DNA from: Eleusine coracana subsp. coracana
Taxonomy: Eukaryota; Streptophyta; Magnoliopsida; Poales; Poaceae
Assembly: GCA_032690845.1 (NCBI GenBank)
Contig: CM064421.1
Coordinates: 43,266,963-43,330,962 of the forward strand
Reading direction: 5' to 3'
DNA: 64,000 nt
The notes under the pieces were generated by a model. The model made no database searches, was not told the DNA's origin, and was given only the letters and a program-made list of their open reading frames with translations. A program made the position numbers and the translations under genes. Positions 20,883 to 33,311 of the stretch are shown piece after piece (position 1 is the stretch's first letter; every line of letters begins with the position of its first letter).

Positions 20883-23800
20883 TCATTGGATTGTTGCATA
20901 AGTTTCTTGTTTCATTTTCATTAAATTGCTCTCTATGTCTTTTAATACTGGCCTGTATCTGCATGAGATGACAATGATTTAATTTCACTGTGAAGAAGCA
21001 AACTGGGTTTGCGGGCAGATAAGCATAGTTAGTATAGTTATGCTTACAAGCGTGTGAGGTTACTCTGTGCTTGGACTGCTTTTCTAAGCTCAGCAGAAAG
21101 TTTCATTATCTCTGCTGACAACCCCTCAGATCTGACCTGTTCTTTGATAAGCTGATCCTATAAGAAGATAAGTGTTACTGTAAATTGGTCATATGATTAT
21201 TATAAGAATAGGCCATAACTCATAATTCAAAAGAAGGGTAGAAGAGCTACGGTGCTTGACCTTTAGAGAAAGATTTTCATTAACCAATTCTGGGGCGTTT
21301 GAGATGTTCTCATTTTGCTCATCAGGTTGGATACTGATGCTGTTTGATTTCAATAGGCTAGCCTGCTCAAGCCTTAGTTTCTCCAAGTGAGCACGGAGCT
21401 CTTCGTTTTGCCTCAAACATTCTCTAACCTGGAAATTTTAATCAAGTCAAAAGGCATGCGGGTTTATTGTGTATGTCTACACAGGAAATGACAAGAATGC
21501 TAAGAGCACACCTGGTTTTCCCACTGCTTTGTAACAGCCATGGCTTCTTCATAAGAAGTTGATAAGGCTGTGTTCTCCTCAAACAGCTTTTCTATTTCTG
21601 ATGATTGAGAATCAATCTGTCCAACACAATAAATTCAATTACCATTTGGAATAGTTATTTATTTCAAAAGCGACTATTGGACGACATCAAACACCTCCAT
21701 TAGCAGCTTTTGACGGCTTCCCTCCAGCCTCTCAACCATCAAAGCCATGTCATGCAACTGGCTTTCAAGTTTTTCCTTATCTTCCTGTTATGACGAAAAA
21801 TTGGCTAAGTATTCACTACTCAGTGCAGTTTGCACAAATGGTTTAGCAAGGAATGGTTTTGATAACTCTTGCTATCTCTGCCTCACATAAATAAAGCCCA
21901 ATCTTACCTTGAGCCCTTGGTGAATATGAGTATAATAAGTTATTCGCTGTGTGGATGCAGTATACATGAAGAAAATCTAGATAAAAACATTTATGAACTT
22001 TATGTTTGTTAAAAACATTACCAATGAAAATGCCTTGTGCGCAAACTCTGAAGCATCCTCTGCAAGGAAGGAAAAAACGATCCACCAGTCAATGCAAAGA
22101 TTATACCCAGAGAATGCTCAGCAGTCTGTGCTTAATTTTGGATGCCATAAGATGGATAGCTACATTGGCACATAGCTAAACTACCACCGATAAAAGAAAG
22201 AAAAGCGTGATGTAACAAAATATTTAGTAGATTGACAAACACGGAAGAAATGCCTATGATGATAACTAATGTTAGATGTTCATTTGAGGCTATGTGAACC
22301 GCTGCACTTCCTGTCACTATAAAAGATAGAATACTATAGCTATATGCATCATTCACACCTGTTGCTTTCTTTGTCAAAACAGCAATTTGGTCTTCCAACT
22401 GCTGCTTTTCAGCCTCCAGTGAAGCAATGCGGGATTGTTCTTCGGCTATTTTATGTTGCTCTTGTTGCCTCAACAAGGACTCTCTAGCTAATTTCTGTTG
22501 TTCCTGCTGTCTTAGCAGTGACTCTTGCTGTGTTTGTCGTTTTATATGCAAAGATTAGAGAAACCTGAAAAAACAATTGTAACACTCAAGCAGAGGTTTA
22601 CATCAACTGACCTTTAGCTGATCCTGTAATTCTTGTATCTCTGTTTCCATGGCAATAGTTTCCTCCCTCGATGGTCCAACTGTATATCCACTGTATGAGT
22701 TACTCATCACTTGCTGCTGTAGGGTATTTAGCTGGGCTCTCAGCGATGCAGAATCTTCTTCTGCCTGTGCGTTTCAAGATTAGCAAACTGATGATACCAC
22801 TAATAAGACAAAAATTTGGTAATACCCTATACTGCTCATCTTCTGCTTCCTTCAGCCGTTTCTTCATGCTCGTGAGTTGAGCAAGAGCATCCTCCTACTT
22901 AGCATATCAGGTGAAAACGAGAATTCAGCATGCATAATTAGATCAAGAATGCATAATTGTATAAACGAAATAGAGTAAAATGCATGAGTAGCCATTGTAC
23001 TTGTTGCATCATTTCAATTTGGCCATTGTACTCATAAAATTGCAAATTATGGTCACTAAACTAGCTTTTATACATCAATACGGCCACCATCTTTCCAATC
23101 TAACGTATTTTGATGACATGGCACAAGTACAATGTTGACACCCTCCAGCATGGATTTAACGTGTCAAAGGGATCACAAGTTGCAACAAGAAAAGATAGCC
23201 AAGCAAAAAAGTTAGAAGAGATAAAATATATTAAGATCATAGCTGCCAAGAGGAAGCTGCACTTGCAGCAAAGATTGAGGTTGCAGAAAAAAAGTAGCAG
23301 AGGCGCAAGGAAAGAATTAAAGAAAGCTAGGGCCACAGAGAAGAAGGCTCTGGCACAAGCAAAGAAGATTCAGGTGAGATTTAGAGGCGAAGAAAATTGC
23401 AGCTGAGAAGAGGAAAGCATCCGCTAGTGCTAACAAGAAAAAGAAATATGTAACTACCAAGCGATGAGTTTATGATCTTGCAAGGGAACACAAGCACAAG
23501 CTATTGATAAGAAAGCAAAAAAAAAAAAGACCTTTTTTCTTCTTATTTTGAACTTGATTTCCTAATTTCTATTTGTTAGAAGCGGAATTTCAGAAATAGC
23601 ATTTATGCATGGCTTTAGTCAATTTCGAATTTGAATTGTTACACAAACTAAACACGATAGTTTTAATATTCCAGAAAGTTATTTGCTGAACCTAAGGCCA
23701 GTGTCAGTGCATAGTTTTATTTCAACATGCTCAAGAGTGTCACATCAGATTTAGACTTTTGATTTGATAGATGAAACTACCTCTCTCAGTGCATAATTTC

Positions 23801-25060
23801 ATTTCACGATTTCATAGAGAAGCCATAACATTAAATTATTGTATTGAGATTGGTCAAAATAAGTTAGGATGAAACTTTTTGCTCTCAATGGAAGTTTCAA
23901 TAGAGTTTCATGCATATGAAACTGTGTCAAATGAGTTTCATCCTAATGAAACCCATTTCAACTCTTTCATCTTAATTACTTTGCCATGTCATCGTTTTAG
24001 CTGATGTGGCGCCTTATTTAATACTTATGAAACTCCCACTGAGACTGGCCTAAGTCATAAAAAAATATCATCATGTGCAGTGTCTTATCGATTTTCTGAA
24101 GATTCGTTATTCTTTATCTTGAATTTTCCACCATCGTAACATGTCTGAGCAATGCATGAAATAAAAAAATCCATGCTGGAGGGTAAGTCAGCGTTGTACG
24201 TGTGTCATGTCATCAAAATACGTAGGATTAGGAAGATGGTGGCCGTATTGATGTAGAGAAGCTAGCTTAGTGACCGTAATTTGTAATTTCATGAGTATAA
24301 TGGCCAAATTGAAATGAAGCGACAAGTACAATGGCTACTCATGTATTTTACTCAACGAAATAATAAACAAGAGCTTAATACCTTAGCAATAACTGCAGCA
24401 TCTTTCTCCAAGGAAATGTCATTCAGAGCTTTCTTTAAGGATGGCACAATATTCCGCTCCTACAAGCAACAAATTATGTCAAAAACAGGCAGAGAGGCCC
24501 AGCAAAATAACACTCAAGTCTGATACTCACGAGGTCATTCAGGCGGTTAACCAGGGCATCCTTCTCAACTTCCTTCTCAGCAATCTGAAAGGGATACACA
24601 ATGTTAGGACCTGCCCATACTGGAGCAACTATACCATGAACCGGACTGCACGCAAAGTAGTACCTTGGACAATAGCAATTGGTTTTCCTTCTCAAATTGT
24701 GCATTCCCATTTTCAAGTTCTTGAACACGAGCATGAAGCTAGCATTGATTGACATATAAAGCCTTGTTATGTATACGAAGCTAAAATTGTTCAAAGAGGA
24801 GGGAAAAAAACTTCGGTAAACTGACCTCAGCTCCAGCCCTTTGGTTGCCTTCAGACCATCAGCGTAGTTATAGGGGAACAACACACAGCCCAGGATGAGA
24901 ATTGAAGCGACGGGAATAGATAGAATATTACAATGAGCAGTCCTGTAACAGAGGGGTTGAGAAGGGTGTACCGACCGTAGAGGTCAGCGTGGGATGCCGC
25001 CGCGGGCGGGACGTGATGCTGCGTCCTCTCTGCGGCTCTCTTCTGCCGGATCTCCTCCAG
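20883..25060 (-). CDS. plant coiled-coil protein, at least 430 aa, 14 coding exons (start codon not found)
   Basis: Fourteen exons join in one frame on the minus strand: 25060-24976, 24848-24826, 24738-24664, 24584-24531, 24459-24382, 22894-22826, 22764-22612, 22527-22359, 22059-22022, 21784-21695, 21616-21512, 21428-21261, 21157-21048 and 20958-20883 (TGA). It begins LEEIRQKRAAERTQHH. Heptad-rich segments fill the rest, for example LHARVQELENGNAQFEKE, RQQEQHKIAEEQSRIASLE and EEDSASLRAQLNTL, ending RPVLKDIESNLMKMKQETY. No membrane segment or enzyme domain is seen; a structural or scaffold role is inference. The first exon must lie upstream of acceptor CTGCTGCAG at 25061; I found no in-frame ATG between 25061 and about 25490, so the start is unresolved. 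One intron contains a MULE. Confidence 0.75.
23110..23467 (+). pseudogene. Lys-rich ORF inside the MULE (possible captured fragment)
   Basis: The reading frame starts in the left TIR (MMTWHKYNVDTLQHG) and runs through very basic, helix-prone sequence (KLEEIKYIKIIAAKRKLHL, KKARATEKKALAQAKKIQ). It stops at 23403, but the next frame continues without a break in character (AEKRKASASANKKKKY) to a stop at about 23467. Either a one-base indel near 23385 or an 11-nt loss would rejoin them. The composition suggests a captured host exon (Pack-MULE) or degenerate element protein; I cannot name the source. Confidence 0.45.
23696..24050. mobile_element. Tourist-like MITE nested in the MULE
   Basis: The ends ggccagtgtcagtgcatag and its near reverse complement (...cactgagactggcc) form imperfect TIRs, flanked by identical taa trinucleotides (23693-23695, 24051-24053), the PIF/Harbinger (Tourist) target signature. 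The internal 355 bp has no ORF. Confidence 0.8.
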
Positions 25061-25911
25061 CTGCAGCAGACACGAAAAACGCAAGCGACATGATTGTGAC
25101 CTGGAATTTAGCACCTACCGGGGGCACGCGGATCTGCGCGCCTTCCCTGTCGAAACGGGAGAGGGGATAGAGGACGGGAGGAGGCGGCGTACGGTGCGGC
25201 GGCCGCGCGAAGCGTGGTCTATCCCGGCGACGTCTGAACGATCGAACGGCGGGTCGATCAAATTTCGAGAGCTCCAGATCGGAGGTGGCCGGAGCTCCCT
25301 GTTCCCAACGGTGAGCGGTGCCGCGGGCGGGGCGAGATGGGCAAGGAGGACAGGCGAAAACTCGTGGAGTCGTGGGCCTCGTGGGTGGAGCCGTGGAGGC
25401 GGGTTGGCCCAATTCCGCAGGCGCCACGGCTGCTAGGAATATCTGGACAGCCCGAGGCCTGTGTAGTGGCCCGACCAATCACAGTGAGCGGCCCATCGAG
25501 TAGCTGATAGATAGCCTGAGGTCTGATGCTTTCTCCGTTCTCATTCAGGTAATCAGGTTCAGGCATCCGAACAGAACTAATCATAGCAAGCTGGACCGAA
25601 CGAGAAAATATGTATATTTAAGAATAGATGACAATATGATGCCACCAGTGTCGTGTAAAGACCCATTAAATATTAAACAAACTAGAAACTACCAACTCAG
25701 CAGTCTTTAGTCTGTTTGCGTTTGAACAAACGACAGCAAATTGTTACAACAGTAGTCTGGGCAAGTTACACTGGATATGCACTGCTCTTCCTAATTGCAC
25801 ATTTCCTGACATGTTACATGCCTTAGTTCGTGCCAACAAATATATTTACAAATGAAAGAATATTATACAAATCCCCCGTCCCTCAACCTGGATAAGGTTC
25901 CGAGGACGCAG
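25061..25911. promoter_or_regulatory. compact spacer: 5' end of the coiled-coil gene and 3' UTR of ATG1
   Basis: GC-rich 25100-25450 is the likely promoter and non-coding first exon of the coiled-coil gene (a donor CCCCCG|GTAGGT is visible near 25121). 25500-25911 is AT-richer and should contain the ATG1 3' UTR. Open frames on both strands here have no domain support. Confidence 0.4.
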
Positions 25912-28900
25912 TCAGTGCCTCTGGCACTGCAATTGGCCAAGCCTGGTGTTGAGAGCTTCAATGTATGTACGCAAACGATGCCGATCCGATCTTGTCAGAG
26001 TCAAAGGGGGGTTAAGAGCAAGAAATGGTGCCTCGATCAGGAGAAACCGCAACATGGATACCGCCCTCATATACAGTGATATGGCAACAGCTGCGTTTCC
26101 CATCATCTCATCAACCTGAAAATTGAGATGAGAAACAAAACAAGAGCAGTGGGTAGTCAGGTAAAAATAACAAGTGCTTAGTACTGTTAGTTCTAGAAAA
26201 GAATACATTGTGCTTTACTTACACCACCACGCCTTCCTAATTGTAGGGCAGACTGAAATACTATTTCAATCGCATCTGGCATCTCTGTAGCATCTACATG
26301 CATAAATTTGCTATCAGCATTTGAAAAAATTACCAAAAAATTATAATAATCCATAACTGCTGGCAAGCTTCACATACCTGCTATCTGTCCCACAGTACCA
26401 GCAAGTTCTTCAGCATATTCAACTTCAGCAAGAAATTGTCTCTCGACCTGCATGCACGCATCATCAGCCACTTGAGACGTTGCAAGCAAATGGGAAGCAT
26501 CTGCAGTAAACCCCTTCATAGGGATATCCTGGGAAGGACTTTCTCCTGCCATTGAAGCTGCATAGGCACTGCATACATGGATCGCTTGCTTCCAGGTTGC
26601 AAGAACAACTAGCTGTATCGAAAATGCCTCCAAGTGTCTACCACCTTTGATCTTAAGGTTAGATGGTCAATCAGCAAAACAAAAGCAAGTCAGTGATTGA
26701 TTAATTCACAACAACAAGAACAACAACTTAAAGGTGACTACTGAAAAATCTGGGCCTGATGCTCTTTTTACTGTAGCAAACCAAGGTCCTGGGTTACAGC
26801 TTTCGGTCATTCCAAAGGTCAAGACCAAGCAAATAAAGAAGGAAATCACATAGGAATGTAATAAACAGAATCTAACCAAGTATATAAATTTTACCTCTTC
26901 TTTGACCAACTCAGCTACGATCAATGCATACTGCTCCAACAATCTAATCCTCATCAGATAGTCAGATGGTGGCTGATCCATTGCATCACTCATATCGGCA
27001 GATCCCTGGGAAGTGCAAGATAATGGAGAACAGTGGCTGTCCAAGCTACCAGTCCCAGCAGATTGTTGCCTGTTTATTGGCAAACCATTTATTGGCATCG
27101 GTGCACTCAGTAAAGTTATCTTCGGTGGGGAAGCAGAAGAGTTGTCATATTTTGATGGCAAATTGCGTTGTCGAGAGGAGCTGGTAGAAGATAACGATCC
27201 CTCTGGGTGCGGTCCAGAGACAAAAACATATTCCTGATCTACAAACTCCAATGAATCAATGACAGGAGAATCTACATTTATACAAAAATAAAGAAATAAT
27301 AAATTTAGGAGAAATTATTCATCACAATTATAAATTGGAAGTGCATGATAGTCATTAATGACTCCAATACCTTCTTGATAACCACTTTTACGACACAGTG
27401 CTTCATCAATTTTGCTTTCCTTGGTCTTTTTACCAGGATGATCAGTGCGTTGACCACCAGATGCATAATTATTACCCATAATATATCTGGAGAACAGACC
27501 AGCAGGTTTTGATGGACTCTGACCTGAAGTTTTATCCAACCTTTTACCCATGGCAAACCCATAAGATTTCATCGGACTCTTACTCACAGGAATAGGATTC
27601 TCATCCTGTCCACTTGATTCGTCATCTAAAGGAAAAGGCATACAATCTTCTTGGGAGTTTTGGTTTGCAGGCCTTGTTGGACTGCTATTAATGAATGGAA
27701 AGCCATCTCTTGTGTCAGAAGGTGTCCGTCTGTGAATGCAATATTGAAAATCAAACACATCCTGAAGTGCAGTATACAAAACGGAGGAAATAAAGCATTA
27801 GAGCATTACCTCACGGTCCTCTCCGGAGCATGTTCAGATAGAAATGGGTGGTTCACGAATTCTTCAACTGTAAGCCGTTCCACTGGATCAATAACACAGA
27901 ATGTCAATATTTACCCATAAGTATATCAGGATAACTGATAAAATAAAATATAATGTTCCAGTCCCTGCTTTTAAATAATTTATGACATCTATGTGCTATG
28001 TATAGGGGCTAGTATTCTGCAATGAAAAAAGAAAAAAACTCTGCTTGTGATGTTTCCTTATATCCTCTAAATAATTGCTTAGAGGAAAATAATTGACCAT
28101 AAATAGAAGTGATGTTCTGGTGAAACAAAGTTTATCCACAGGCATACTGAATTTAACACCAAGTCTGAAACAAAGGTACATATGGACTAATGGTTGAAAA
28201 AAAGGGGCAATGGCAGGGCCAGCAAACTACTCTTGTATGGCACTATTCAATTTCCAAGGCATATATGTGGTGCCAAAAAAAAAGGAAGCAAATGTAAAAA
28301 AAAAGTAGAACTGAAATTTCACAATTTGAAGTAGCAACATAAAAATAGTGGCAAGAGGTAAAGTTCTTTCGCCATAAATGACAAAATTAAGATGAGCTCT
28401 ATTTGTGCAAATTTGTCCGTACCTGAATTGAGCTGCAGTAACTTTCTACACAAGTCAATGCAGCCATGGCTCAATTCACAATCAGATGGAAATCGTATGT
28501 CACATGAGGATAGTATATTTTTAAGCAACTGGTCAGCAAAAACATTTTTCTCCATCAGTTTAGTCCAATCCAATTCCAGCAGTTTAGAACTGACAAAGTA
28601 ATAGGGTTATCTAAACAACAAGGAAACAAACCTGGATCTGATTATCCCCATTAAAAGGTGGATATCCCGTAACAAGTTGATATAGAATGACACCAACACT
28701 CCACAGATCTGCCTGTTCTGTCAGAAATTGATCATCAACACTGCATCAAGAACGAGTAACAGTAGATGATATAAATCATGAGACTGGGAAAAAAATTTCT
28801 CTGACCTTTGCATCATACTTCTGAGCTTGCATGACTTCTGGAGCCATGTAAAGTGGTGAGCCACAAAGCGTTTCAGCTAGGGTAGAAGGTTGCAAAAATC

Positions 28901-31779
28901 TGCTCAAAGAAACAGGGGGTAAGGAAACTATCATATATCTCATATCCAACAAAAAATTATGTGGCTTGGAGAGAAAGCAATGCCGACGTATTGTGGACTA
29001 AAGATTCAAGGATCCAAGGCCACATAGGATTTTGCATGAGGTATTGTGGACTAAAACTATTCCTTAGCTCTTGCTATCCACAGCACCAATATTTTATCTC
29101 ATACTTGGTTTTTTCTACATTATTGTTTACAGATCTACACAAATAGTTGAATACCTGAGCAATAAAAAAGGGGTTGAGTGCTGGAAGCTACTATGAGTCA
29201 AGATAGTTTTTTTTTCGCTAAATAAGTAATACTGGCGCGTTGCCACAATGGTTGTTATGCAGACAAAATAGTTTTGCAATGGAATGAATTGATGTTGAAA
29301 TATTAGATAAACACTGTATAAATATGTTGCAGAGGACTTCAGAAGCATCATAATCGCAATAGCTCCTAAAAAATGCTACCAGAGACATAGTGACACATTA
29401 GGGTTTTGTAGTGTGCAATTCAGAATCATTGGCACAGGACTTAAAATTGTTGCACCTGCAAAACTGGTTATGTGTGATAACTCCGGAATGTAGTCAGTAT
29501 TCTTCTCAAATGATGCAGATGTCATTTTCATGTGATGGCATTTTTTCTTGAACTAAATACGGCAAGGGAAACCCGACATGTTGCTGATGTTACTTGAAGA
29601 TTTTACAGATTAAAGGATGTAAAAAAGAAATAGTTCAAAGGGAAAAAAAACCTCCCCAGAGGTATTGCATCTAAGAAGAAGCACCCAGAAACATGGCTGA
29701 GAAAGGTATTACATGAGGGCCGGCCCTCCATAGGTTGATTCTTAACCCATGTTTTTGCTAGAACCAGCAAGTGACCAGTTTTTCGTGCTAGACCAGGATT
29801 TGAGCGATAGTCTATAGCCTCCAATCAGAAGGCACTAGCATCGTGCTACAAGCACGTCCATGAACTGAAGGAAATGCTCTAGACATGGTTCACAAGTGTT
29901 TTTTTTCCCAACATATGAAACACCTTTTGCAATATAACTTTTACAACATGTCAACAGCATCGCCCTGTTGTCAAAACATTTAGTAGGAAGGGCTAACGGA
30001 TATATGACACATCCTAGTCAAATAAAAAAGAAACTGTCAGGCTCTCCATGCAGAGTAAGATACGTTTGCAAAAGGAGCAGACTAGTTTGGCCTCTGTTTC
30101 ATAACCTGGCTCATCTCAGAAAACAATCGGTTGTTGGTTAACTCTGCTATTAAACAGGGATCAGCAACAAAGAGAGAGTAAGAAAGGGGGGAGGACTATT
30201 AGTGCAATATGTCATTAGTACAAATATTGTATTCCATTGTATCTGAATGAAGTGAAAATAAATTTGCAAAAGACATTATATGAACTCAGTAGCAGGTAAA
30301 CACGGAGTGACATTTGTAACAATATTTACTGATATTTCATGCAAAAGATTAAACAAATGGAACATAAATAACTCACTTTGCAAATCCAAAGTCGGCAATC
30401 TTCAACAGAGAATTTTCATTATTTTCAACAAGAAGAATGTTCTGTTTGCAAAACCACAGAATTCAGAATCGAATAATAGAGGATAATTTAACCAACCAAA
30501 TCATTCTTGAACTTTTGATCATAAAATAGTCCCCCTGTTCTTAAATATGTGACATTTAGGACAACAGATCTAGTGCAACTTGAACTCTTTTAGCTGTCCT
30601 AAATTTCATAATATGTAAGAACTGATATAATATTCGGCTATAGTGAAAACATAAATTGAACAACAAGTAAACAAACCTGTGGTTTTAGGTCTCGATGAAC
30701 CACATTATTCTCACGAAGCATCTGCAGACCAGATGCTGTAGAAAAAAAGAGACATTATGAACAAGGCTCAGGAGAGGGAGAGGGAAAAAAGGTTGAGGCC
30801 CTTCAAAAAAAAAAAAGGAAAAAGGTTGAGGAGTCACTTGCCTAGCTGCCGGATAAAATGCTTAGCAACTGCTTCTGGTACTCTCCTACGCCGCTGAAGG
30901 TATGCATGCAGGTCACCACCTCGACAATACTCCAATATGAGATATATCTTCCCATGATCCTAAACCATATATAACCATTATGTACGATGATTAGAGACAT
31001 TTCTTATTCTATATGATCCCTAGGCATTGAACTTTTTATATTTTCTGAACAACAAGCAGATAATGGTAGAAATAACAGAAAGAAATTCGTGTGTATAAGT
31101 TTGCTATTATATTAAGCTGCTAGAATTCAGGTACAACAAGTTCTGACCTAAAGGCCCTTAGTTACAGATTGTAGGAATTTCACGATAAATCCATCAGGAT
31201 TCAATTGTTTTGTTTCCTCAATGCATGAAAAGTTGAACGTTATATCATTTGCAATACAAACCAAAGCTACGAGCATTTGCAAACCAATTTCATTCGAAGA
31301 GACAATATCACGGTTTAACCTTTGCTTGAAGTATCTAACTACCTAGAATGCTCAAATTAAATTGTATATCACACAGGCCATAGTGACTCCCCAATTCCAT
31401 GCTCCCCATGCTTACAGGCAGAACCCATCATCTTTCAACCCCCAAAACATCGCAGATCCACGGCAACCGCACAAGAGATCACGAAGGGCGTTAAAAGGTC
31501 CGACAAGGCACGGGCAATTACCTTCATGGAGTCGTGGAGGGCGATGATGTTTGGGTGGCTGATACGGCGAAGGATGTCGACCTCGGAGAGCAGGCTCTCG
31601 CGGAGCTTGCTGCTAAGCCGCTCCATGGCGATCTCCTTCACTGCCACCTCCGTGTCCTGAACCACGTGCCGACCCAGCCACACCTGCGAGTACGCCCCCG
31701 ACCCGATCCGCCGCAGCAGCTCGTACTCACCCACCACCCGCCGCCTGCCCCCGCGGCCGTCGCTGGCGCCGTCCCCCAT
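25912..31779 (-). CDS. ATG1: autophagy-initiating Ser/Thr kinase ATG1 (712 aa, 13 exons)
   Basis: Kinase of the ATG1-ATG13 complex that starts autophagosome formation under nutrient stress. Exons: 31779-31522, 30959-30842, 30735-30677, 30441-30377, 28899-28806, 28712-28632, 28528-28423, 27882-27810, 27729-27371, 27271-26895, 26651-26378, 26293-26223 and 26115-25912. They sum to 2139 nt in one frame. Kinase domain, residues about 17-275: glycine loop IGSGAYSQVWLG, lysine in VAVKEIAMERL, HRDLKPQN, DFGFAK, GSPLYMAPEVM, ADLWSVGVILYQLVTG. A Ser/Pro-rich linker follows (about 290-530). The C-terminal helical region (WKQAIHVCSAYAASMAG, VDEMMGNAAVAISLYMRAV) is the MIT-like part that binds ATG13. The start matches the plant family (MGDGASDGRGGRRRVVGEYEL). 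Intron 2 has a GC donor. All catalytic residues are present. Confidence 0.96.
28900..30376 (-). other. large ATG1 intron 4 (1.48 kb)
   Basis: The intron lies between the exon ending GFAK and the exon starting FLQPSTLAET. Apart from AT-rich low-complexity tracts I see no second gene or clear mobile element; small ORFs are random. Confidence 0.5.
30526..30626. repeat. decayed Stowaway-like MITE in an ATG1 intron
   Basis: Arms tgttcttaaatatgtgacatttaggac and its near reverse complement (gtcctaaatttcataatatgtaagaac) enclose about 40 bp. The ends resemble degraded ctccctccgttc termini. It lies in the intron between ATG1 exons 3 and 4. Confidence 0.55.
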
Positions 31780-32109
31780 CGCGCCCCGCCCAGTTGGTCG
31801 CCTACCTCTCTGCCACGACTCCTACAAGACCTGGGTGCAGCCGTGCCGGCGAGAGATGCCGCTGGGGGAGAAGCAACCGTGTTGGTGTTGCTGCGAGGAA
31901 CAGAAAAGAGAAGAAACCAAACCAGGTCGTCTTCACCCGCGGCGGGGCCGGCCCAATGGTTATCTCTATCCGCGGCTCTTATAAGATTCCGACGCCTTTC
32001 GCAATATTCTCCCTGTTGGAATACGATATATCCGCTTATTTCGACCACAAGAACGGCATGGTTTTTGCGTCGTAATGTGAAATTCCCACATGATACGGAA
32101 AAGGGAAAG

Positions 32110-32880
32110 GGAAATTTGTGTGAGAGACACTGAAAAATAGCGGTTTTATTCATAACACACTTATAATCGTATTTTTATTTGAGATACATTATGATTTTAG
32201 GTACTTTTGTATGTGACACACTATTACTTCCTTCCTTCATATTTATATGTAATTTTAAAGTTTTCAACTTTTCTCCAATTACATATCATTCTCGTTTACT
32301 AATGCATCTTTTTCTCTTCCCAATACAATATTCTCTTTTCCCACTACATCTCTATATTTATCTCTCTCCTTCTCCTTTTTAGTGTACCCATCTTTTTTCT
32401 TCTCCTTATTTTTTATGTCCAACTCCAAAACGACATCTAAATATGAACAGAGGGAGTACCATTTAACAATTCTTTTCAACTTTTTTATCTCAAGCACAAA
32501 ACATATTAAAATAAATCTTTGCATGAACATACATTGTTATATTCTCTATCATTAAAAAATAGAGATAAATTTTTTCTGATTGTTCACATGATTTGTTTAT
32601 TATTTTAATATTTAATTTGTTGAGCAAGTCATGCCAACAATAATAGAAAATATGTCTATATTTTTTTATGATAGAGAATACAACAGTGTATGTTTGTGTA
32701 AAAATTTAAATATCAATATATTTTATATATTAAGATAAAAAAAGTTAAAAATAATTATTAAATGATAATAGTGTGTCACAGACGAGAGCACTCAAAATCG
32801 TAGTGTCTCAAACAAAACCGCGATTGTGAGTGTGTTGTGAACGAAACCACCTTTTCTCAATGTCTCTCAGATAAATTTCT
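32110..32880. mobile_element. non-autonomous TIR element of about 770 bp with TIRs of about 110 bp
   Basis: The left end gaaatttgtgtgagagacac and the right end gtctctcagataaatttc (about 32868-32880) are inverted. Complementarity continues inward for about 110 bp: cataacacacttataatcg versus cgattgtgagtgtgttgtg, and tgtgacacactatt versus aatagtgtgtcaca. The long-TIR structure is MULE-like, but I could not fix a 9-bp target duplication. The interior is AT-rich, with no transposase. Confidence 0.7.
32227..32456. mobile_element. Stowaway MITE (230 bp) nested in the TIR element
   Basis: It starts cttccttccttcatatttata and ends tctaaatatgaacagagggag, imperfect inverted ends of the Stowaway type, with TA dinucleotides on both sides (32225-32226 and 32457-32458). 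No coding capacity. Confidence 0.75.
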
Positions 32881-33311
32881 CTATAAAAAACGAGAGTGTG
32901 ACATGTTATTTATATGCTTCAGAAGATTATGTGGTTCCGATATTGGTTTGCATGGTTGCGTCCAAGCCGAAAAAAATGGCGGCTGCAGGTTTTTCTGATG
33001 AATTAATTCGATTCTTTTAGGAAACATATTCATTGAGAACACAGTGTTTCTTTTCCTGGAAGTACATATTAAAAACTTTAATCACAATAGCTGCAAAGTG
33101 CAAAACCCGTCTTTTTTTTTCAACTGTATTTTCGTTATGTGTCAGCTGATCGTGGTATTGTCATTTTTGGGGCAGTTAGTCAGAACTGCATGAGGAAAGA
33201 CAGAAGGCCTTATGAATGATTATGTGTCGTTTGTCTAGATGGGTCAACTGGAAGAAGCAGGAACACGACATCGATCAGTATCGATCGCAGCTAATACACG
33301 CCCACAAGGAA

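Larger units (their letters stand above)
22973..24353. mobile_element. MULE (Mutator-like), 1381 bp, long TIRs and 9-bp target duplication
   Basis: Terminal inverted repeats of about 185 bp (22973-23157 and about 24167-24353) start GAGTAAAATGCATGAGTAGCC and pair along their length with modest divergence. The flanks carry an identical 9-bp target duplication, aacgaaata (22964-22972 and 24354-24362), the hallmark of Mutator superfamily insertion. There is no transposase; internally there is a Lys-rich ORF and a nested MITE. It lies in an intron of the coiled-coil gene; without it and one duplication copy the intron would be about 97 nt. Confidence 0.95.
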
